DNA of 64,000 nt from Chryseobacterium sp. FH2 (GTDB lineage: Bacteria > Bacteroidota > Bacteroidia > Flavobacteriales > Weeksellaceae), in contig NZ_LFNE01000001.1 in assembly GCF_001045455.1 (NCBI RefSeq), positions 516,682 to 580,681 of the forward strand. The letters are read 5' to 3'. The position numbers were made by a program, and so were the translations under genes. The notes under the pieces are model-generated. The model saw only the letters and a list, made by a program, of their open reading frames with translations. It was not told the DNA's origin and did not search any database. Shown here in pieces: positions 58,861-64,000 of the stretch (position 1 is its first letter; each line of letters opens with the position of its first letter).

Positions 58861-61605
58861 ATGATTAAAAAACTATCCCTAATCTCTTTGTTTACGTTAT
58901 TACCTGCTTCCTTTTACTTTGCACAAACTACTGTTTATGCGTATGTTAAGGACCAGGATGGTAAGCCATTGGAGAAAGCAGAAGTAGATCTAGCACAATC
59001 CAGCGATGATGTAACCGTGGATAAAATTGGATACTTCCAGTTTGTGGATTTAAAACCTGGCCATTATCTTATTACTGTAACGAAACCAAGCTTTGAATCT
59101 AAGATTTTAGAGTTTGACGTAACAGCTGATGAGAAGAGAAAAGACTTAGGTGTTATTACACTTAGTTATAGTGTAGGAACAGATGCAGGAGTTGTTGTTA
59201 TTGATGATTCTGCCAATGACACTGAAGATGGAGGTTCTGCGATGCAGCCTACTGTGGGACTTTTAAGTTCTGGAAGAGATGCTTTCCAAAATGTTTCTGC
59301 GTTTGAGCTTGGTGCATACTGGTTCAGACCGAGAGGTGTAGACAACAGATTTGAAGATGTGGTATTTAATGGGGTTTCTATGTCTAAAAACGATGACGGT
59401 AGAATCGATTTTAGTAATTGGGGCGGCCTTAATGATGTTACAAGATATCCTTATGAAAATGTTGACAACATTACTCCTTCAGAATATACTTTTGGTAATT
59501 TGGGTGGTGTTGTTTATTATAATACAAGAGCATCAAGCTATAGAAAACAGACTTCATTAGCATATTCATTTACAAACAGAAGTTATTTGCATAGAGTAAT
59601 GGCAACTTATTCTTCAGGTCTTACTAAGAATGGTTGGGCATTTACTTTCTCTGCAAGTAGAAGATGGGGGGATAATGCAATTATTGATGGAGTTTATCAA
59701 GATGCTTACGCATATTTTGGGTCTATTGAGAAGAAATTCAGTGACAGACACTCAATTAACCTGACAGCTTTTGGATCTCCTACCTATAGAGCTTCAAACT
59801 CTCCAAACACTCAGGAGGTTTATGATATTATGGGCAAAGACTATAACTCATATTGGGGATGGCAAGATGGTGAGAAAAGAAACTCAAGAATCAGAAAGGT
59901 TTTTGAGCCTATGTTTATGTTGACTGATTATTTAAAAATTGGTAAAAGCTCAAACTGGACAAACACTGTTTCTTACCAAATCGGTAGCGATGCAAGAAGT
60001 AGGTTAGACTGGTTCCATGCAGCAGATCCCAATCCTACTTATTACAGAAAATTACCAAGCTATGGCCTTCTGACGGCCGATGAATTCAAAGCTCAATCTC
60101 AAATTGACTGGGATGCTATATATAATGCAAATTACATCAACAGGGTTGATGTGAACGGAAACAAAAGAGGAGCTGTATATACAATAGTAGAAGATGTAAA
60201 TAAAGATAAAACTTTCAACTGGGCATCCCACTTTGATACAAGATTGAAAGATAACTGGAAACTAAACATCAACTTTAATTATCAGAACTTAAAGTCTGAT
60301 AACTTTAGAAGAATTAAAGATTTGTTAGGAGCAAACTTTGCTTACAATCTTAACGCTTTTAATAATGATGTACAATATGATGCTGATAATTCTAATGTTC
60401 AGGTAAAAGAAGGAGACAGAACCCAGTATTCTTATGAGCTTTCAAGAAATCAGTATTCATTGAATATTTCTTCTGAAGTAGATTTCGCAAAATGGAATTT
60501 GGTAGCTTCAGTTTTCTCTTCTTATTCAGAAGCTTACAGAGAAGGAGATTTCAGAAGCGGAATTGCTAGATTCAGCAATAATTCTAAAGGTAAAAGTGCT
60601 ATTTATGATGCTGTAGATGCAGGTATTAAAGGTAAAATTACATATAAAGTCAATGGTAAAAACTTTATCGTTTACAACGGAGCATTTTTTAGTTTAGCGC
60701 CAACTCTTAACGAGATTTACATCAACCCAAGAATGGTTGATTACGTAACTCCGGGAGTTAAAAATCAAATCATTAATTCAAATGACTTGAGCTATATCAT
60801 GAGAGGGCAAATCTTAAAATTAAGATTATCAGGTTACTATACAACAATCAGTAATGCGACAGAAATCTCAAGATATTATGCAGACGTAAGTGACGGTACT
60901 TTAGGAAATTCATTCAGCACTTTGGTAAACGAAGCGATGAGTGGTGTTAACAAAAGATATATCGGAGCAGAATTAGGTTTTGATGTGAAAATTACACCTA
61001 CTTTAAACGCTGTAGGGGTTGCAAGTATCGGAGAATACAAGTACACAAACAATCCTGAGGTTTCTACTTTTGATGACCTTAACGGATTTAGAGGAACAGA
61101 TGTTTGGGGAAAAGCAAACGTAAAAGATTATAAAGTAGCGGGAACTCCACAAAAAGCATTCTCTTTCGGATTAAAATATAACTCAGCTCAATACTGGTGG
61201 GTTGGAGCTTCTGCAAACTATTTAATGGATCAATATTTAGATTTATCAGCATTAAATAAGACGCCATACATGTATACTAATCCATTAACAAATGATCCTT
61301 ATCCGGGTGTGACTCCTGAACTTATCCAGCAAATTACAGCTCAAAAGAAATTTGACAACCAGTTTATGCTGAATGCTAACGCTGGAAAATCATTTGTATT
61401 TGGAAAATACAGAATGGGAATCAGTGTTTCCGTAAATAATATTCTAAACAACAGAGATTATGTAACAGGCGGATTCGAGCAGGGAAGAAATGTTAACTTT
61501 AATGAGGCACTTTTAGATGCTCAGAGAGCTACACCTTATTTCGGGCCAAAACTTTGGTATGACAGAGGAAGAACATTCTTTACAAACGTTTATCTAAGAT
61601 TCTAA
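58861..61605 (+). CDS. TonB-dependent outer-membrane receptor with carboxypeptidase-like N-terminal domain
   Basis: A 914-residue outer-membrane receptor. After a signal peptide (1-21) comes a carboxypeptidase-regulatory-like beta-sandwich (about 22-105, VYAYVKDQDGKPLEKAEVDL... then GYFQFVDLKPGHYLITV), then a plug domain (about 125-225) and a 22-strand-type barrel ending in VYLRF. No TonB-box consensus could be fixed. It forms an operon with the DUF5689 lipoprotein, 10 nt downstream, as a TonB receptor and surface lipoprotein pair in Bacteroidota. The ligand is unknown. The barrel has no SusC signature motif. Confidence 0.88.
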   Translation: MIKKLSLISLFTLLPASFYFAQTTVYAYVKDQDGKPLEKAEVDLAQSSDDVTVDKIGYFQFVDLKPGHYLITVTKPSFESKILEFDVTADEKRKDLGVITLSYSVGTDAGVVVIDDSANDTEDGGSAMQPTVGLLSSGRDAFQNVSAFELGAYWFRPRGVDNRFEDVVFNGVSMSKNDDGRIDFSNWGGLNDVTRYPYENVDNITPSEYTFGNLGGVVYYNTRASSYRKQTSLAYSFTNRSYLHRVMATYSSGLTKNGWAFTFSASRRWGDNAIIDGVYQDAYAYFGSIEKKFSDRHSINLTAFGSPTYRASNSPNTQEVYDIMGKDYNSYWGWQDGEKRNSRIRKVFEPMFMLTDYLKIGKSSNWTNTVSYQIGSDARSRLDWFHAADPNPTYYRKLPSYGLLTADEFKAQSQIDWDAIYNANYINRVDVNGNKRGAVYTIVEDVNKDKTFNWASHFDTRLKDNWKLNINFNYQNLKSDNFRRIKDLLGANFAYNLNAFNNDVQYDADNSNVQVKEGDRTQYSYELSRNQYSLNISSEVDFAKWNLVASVFSSYSEAYREGDFRSGIARFSNNSKGKSAIYDAVDAGIKGKITYKVNGKNFIVYNGAFFSLAPTLNEIYINPRMVDYVTPGVKNQIINSNDLSYIMRGQILKLRLSGYYTTISNATEISRYYADVSDGTLGNSFSTLVNEAMSGVNKRYIGAELGFDVKITPTLNAVGVASIGEYKYTNNPEVSTFDDLNGFRGTDVWGKANVKDYKVAGTPQKAFSFGLKYNSAQYWWVGASANYLMDQYLDLSALNKTPYMYTNPLTNDPYPGVTPELIQQITAQKKFDNQFMLNANAGKSFVFGKYRMGISVSVNNILNNRDYVTGGFEQGRNVNFNEALLDAQRATPYFGPKLWYDRGRTFFTNVYLRF

Positions 61606-61615
61606 AACAACTACT

Positions 61616-63718
61616 ATGAAAAAATATAATTCAATATTAAAATATATTTTCATTGTGATAGCTTCTCTTTTCATAACGGGATGCGTACACGATGATAAAT
61701 ACGACGAGCCAAATCTTGAAAATTATCAGTGTAGAACCGCTGATTATTACACAAAGCCTGAAAACAATTTTGTAAAATGGACTTTGGCTGACTTAAAGGC
61801 AAAAGCTGAAAATGCAACTTTTGGAGACAACGCTTACATTGAAGGATATGTATCTTCAACTGACGAAACAGGAAATATATATAAAACGATTTATATCCAA
61901 GATACTCCAGAGAACCCAACACAAGGTTTGACGGTAAGTGTGGATATGGTAAGTACCTATACTAAATTTCCACAGGGCTCAAAAGTATATATTGAGGTGA
62001 AGGGGCTTGCTATTACTACTTATGGTGGTGTAAAGCAATTAGGAATGATTACACCTGCAGGAACCAGAATTTTGGAAAAAGAAGTTCCGAATCATATTTT
62101 CAGAGATTGTAATATCAGAGCGAATATTGTTCCTAAAGTAATGACTTCTGCACAAATGGTTACTGCTAATGACCAATATATCGGATGTCTTATTAAGATG
62201 AATAATGCGGAGTTTGATAGCAGGGTATTGTGTTCAAACTATGCTCCAAACGGAGTTACAGTAGATAGAGCGATTAGAGATAACAGTACTACAACCACCA
62301 GAATCGTAAGAAACAGTGGATATGCTTCTTTTGCCAATCAAATTTTACCTTCTGGAAACGGTGAGTTTGTGGGTATCTACAGCAAGTACAATACTACCTA
62401 TCAAATGTATATCAATAAGGTGACTGACCTTAAAATGACAAATTTCCCTCGTTTAGACGGTATCACTTCAAATCCATGTGAATTCAGTGCAAATGGTTTA
62501 ACTGCAAAAACAGTTGCAGAGATCAAGCAGATGTATACTGGTGGAAACTGGACTCAAATTACAGGGGATTTCTATGTAAAAGCTCAGGTTGTAGCGAATG
62601 ACGAAACAGGAAACTTATATAAGTACCTTTATATAGAAGATGCAACAGGAGGATTGAGAGTCAATATCAATAAACTTAATTTATACCTTGATAACCGTTT
62701 CAGATTAGGTAAAGATGTTTATATTAAGCTTAAAAACCTTTATGTAAGAGATGTAAGTGGAGAAATTCAATTAGGAGCGTTATTTAATAATAACACCCAA
62801 TTCGGGCAGATTGAGGAAGTTGATGTATATAAATATTTCTTTGATACAAATACTCCATCAAGAACAGTAGTTCCTACAGAGAGAACTATTTCTCAGCTTA
62901 CAAATGCAGATGTAGGAAGATGGATTAAACTTAAAGATCTACAGTTCATTGATGGTGATTTAGGTAAAACTTATTCTGACGGGACAGCTACTACAAACAG
63001 AACATTAGAAGATTGTTCTGGAAATAAAATTACCCTTAGAACAAGCGGGTTGGCTGATTTTGGAACAAGTACAACTCCTATGAAGCCTGCTTCAACAGAA
63101 ATCGAAGGGGGAAAGGGTGATGTATATGCTGTTTTAAGCGCTTTCAACGGTACATATCAATTATGGATTACAAGATTGGCTAATGTTGATTTAGATGACC
63201 CAAGATGTGACGGTTCTGTATACACACCACTTCCTACAATTTACAGTGATGAGTTTGCTGCGGGAGGGTTCACTTCAGACTGGACTGTAGCAAATGTTTT
63301 AGGAGCACAGGTTTGGACGACTTCTAATCAGGGAAATGGTTCTAACTACTATGCTGTAATGAATGGATTCTCTGGAGGAAATAATGTTAATGAAGATTGG
63401 TTGATCTCTAAAGCGGTTAGCTTAGTAGGGAAAACAAAAGCTGTCGTAAACTTTACGACCGACGTAAGATATGCAGGAAATGCGCTTCAGGTGTATGCTA
63501 CTGAAAATTATACAGGAAATCCTGCAACGACTACCTGGGTTCAATTACCTGCAACCTTAGATACAAACAATGCTGCATTTGGCGACTGGGTAAGTTCAGG
63601 AAATGTGGATTTAGCTGCCTTCTTAGGTAAAAACGTAAGAATTGCATTTAAATATACTTCTACAACTGCTGCAGCTGCAACTTGGGAGATAGATGACTTC
63701 AAAATTAAAGCTCAATAA
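61616..63718 (+). CDS. Surface lipoprotein with two DUF5689 domains and a C-terminal choice-of-anchor-type domain
   Basis: A 700-residue lipoprotein: lipobox ending at Cys23 (FITGC). Two homologous OB-like DUF5689 units are visible, about 55-275 (DNAYIEGYVSSTDETGNIYKTIYIQD) and about 295-520 (TGDFYVKAQVVANDETGNLYKYLYIED). A C-terminal beta-sandwich of ~150 residues (FTSDWTVANVLG, then NEDWLISKAVSLVGK and WEIDDFKI) fits the choice-of-anchor J type. It probably sits on the cell surface as partner of the TonB receptor and binds a ligand. Monocistronic end, with a terminator. Confidence 0.85.
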   Translation: MKKYNSILKYIFIVIASLFITGCVHDDKYDEPNLENYQCRTADYYTKPENNFVKWTLADLKAKAENATFGDNAYIEGYVSSTDETGNIYKTIYIQDTPENPTQGLTVSVDMVSTYTKFPQGSKVYIEVKGLAITTYGGVKQLGMITPAGTRILEKEVPNHIFRDCNIRANIVPKVMTSAQMVTANDQYIGCLIKMNNAEFDSRVLCSNYAPNGVTVDRAIRDNSTTTTRIVRNSGYASFANQILPSGNGEFVGIYSKYNTTYQMYINKVTDLKMTNFPRLDGITSNPCEFSANGLTAKTVAEIKQMYTGGNWTQITGDFYVKAQVVANDETGNLYKYLYIEDATGGLRVNINKLNLYLDNRFRLGKDVYIKLKNLYVRDVSGEIQLGALFNNNTQFGQIEEVDVYKYFFDTNTPSRTVVPTERTISQLTNADVGRWIKLKDLQFIDGDLGKTYSDGTATTNRTLEDCSGNKITLRTSGLADFGTSTTPMKPASTEIEGGKGDVYAVLSAFNGTYQLWITRLANVDLDDPRCDGSVYTPLPTIYSDEFAAGGFTSDWTVANVLGAQVWTTSNQGNGSNYYAVMNGFSGGNNVNEDWLISKAVSLVGKTKAVVNFTTDVRYAGNALQVYATENYTGNPATTTWVQLPATLDTNNAAFGDWVSSGNVDLAAFLGKNVRIAFKYTSTTAAAATWEIDDFKIKAQ

Positions 63719-63737
63719 TTGACTTTAAATAATAAAG

Positions 63738-63769
63738 AAAAAGGCGGACTGTTTGGTTCGCCTTTTTAA
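63738..63769 (+). terminator. Terminator of the TonB-DUF5689 operon
   Basis: AAAAAGGCG / CGCCTTTTT stem with a 12-nt loop and T-run, 20 nt after the stop at 63718. Confidence 0.75.
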
Positions 63770-63917
63770 TTTGATATAATCTCCTTTTATTTTTAACACA
63801 CGTCAAGTTCTGTCGCTTTACCGTTCTATCTTTGCCTAAGGTTGCAATAAACCATTAACCTATAACAAATTTGACATTAAATCTCATTCAGGTGAGGGAG
63901 TAATTATTAAAATTCGT

Positions 63918-63925
63918 TAAATTTG
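63918..63925 (+). promoter_or_regulatory. Candidate -7 element for the last, truncated gene
   Basis: TAAATTTG; another candidate TATCTTTG lies at 63827-63834. Both precede ATG 63976. No -33 partner at normal spacing was seen. Confidence 0.35.
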
Positions 63926-63975
63926 CAGCATTGTGATAATAAAAACTAATATTAACCTTTAAATACACAAAATAG

Positions 63976-64000
63976 ATGAAAAAGCTCTACTTTAGTGCAT
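63976..64000 (+). CDS. Start of an exported protein gene (3' truncated)
   Basis: Only eight codons (MKKLYFSA) are visible before the window ends. The basic start is compatible with a signal peptide, so an exported protein is likely. It lies downstream of the DUF5689 gene after a terminator and two candidate promoters. Function cannot be determined. Confidence 0.45.

Noticed and set aside
1..64000. CRISPR arrays, tRNA or rRNA genes, insertion sequences
   Set aside because: No regularly spaced repeats, cloverleaf-like segments, rRNA blocks or transposase frames were seen on reading; a tRNA scan was not possible here.

Overview
The window looks like a Flavobacteriia (Bacteroidota) chromosome, most probably Chryseobacterium or a close relative. 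The DNA is AT-rich. Many genes are preceded by the Bacteroidota -7 element TAnnTTTG. Lineage-typical families are present: DUF4271, DUF4293, DUF4296, DUF5689, TPR-AraC membrane regulators, HMA-TonB receptors and a Rho with a long disordered insert. The genus is inferred from protein style, not from rRNA; no rRNA or tRNA gene was seen.

Region 1 (1-9330): the right end of a contractile-tail prophage or tailocin module, all on the + strand with overlapping genes. It runs tape-measure C-terminus, tail protein, gpD-like hub, gpV-like spike, small protein, gp25-like wedge, LysM (gpX-like), gpJ-like, gpI-position protein, collar fibre and two paralogous fibres. The two fibre genes share an almost identical first ~515 bp and then diverge sharply. 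A terminator closes the module. A solitary umuC follows.

Region 2 (10.8-17 kb): three tandem secreted C1q-like proteins behind a clear promoter. They face a minus-strand operon of serine hydrolase, YdeI-like protein and TPR-AraC regulator.

Region 3 (17-30.2 kb): mostly housekeeping genes: glyS, truC, pyrD, a DUF445 membrane protein, msrB, and an L,D-transpeptidase with a cupin. A TetR-thiolase-thioesterase-fabF operon has a perfect palindromic operator. An OsmC-like gene and an AraC regulator follow. A 25-bp perfect GC-rich inverted repeat lies between the divergent glyS and truC.

Region 4 (30.2-36.5 kb): a probable metal-handling operon (lipoprotein with NPPHG-Cys repeats, Cys/His-rich exported protein, TonB receptor carrying two HMA domains) beside an RprXY-like two-component system.

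Region 5 (36.6-57.2 kb): core genes: SRPBCC protein, oligopeptidase B, hemD, DUF4271, a GT2 mannosyltransferase, DUF4296 lipoprotein, tgt (lacking the usual zinc cysteines), LptF/G permease, birA, rsfS, ftsH, LUD protein, cdsA, psd, an MsbA-like ABC exporter, M28 peptidase, DUF4293, rho, sod and a small exported protein.

Region 6 (57.2-64 kb): an exported endonuclease/phosphatase-family enzyme divergent from a TonB receptor and DUF5689 lipoprotein pair. This may be a nutrient-scavenging locus. A further gene begins at 63976 and is cut by the window end.

No CRISPR array, transposase, integrase or classical defence system was recognised.
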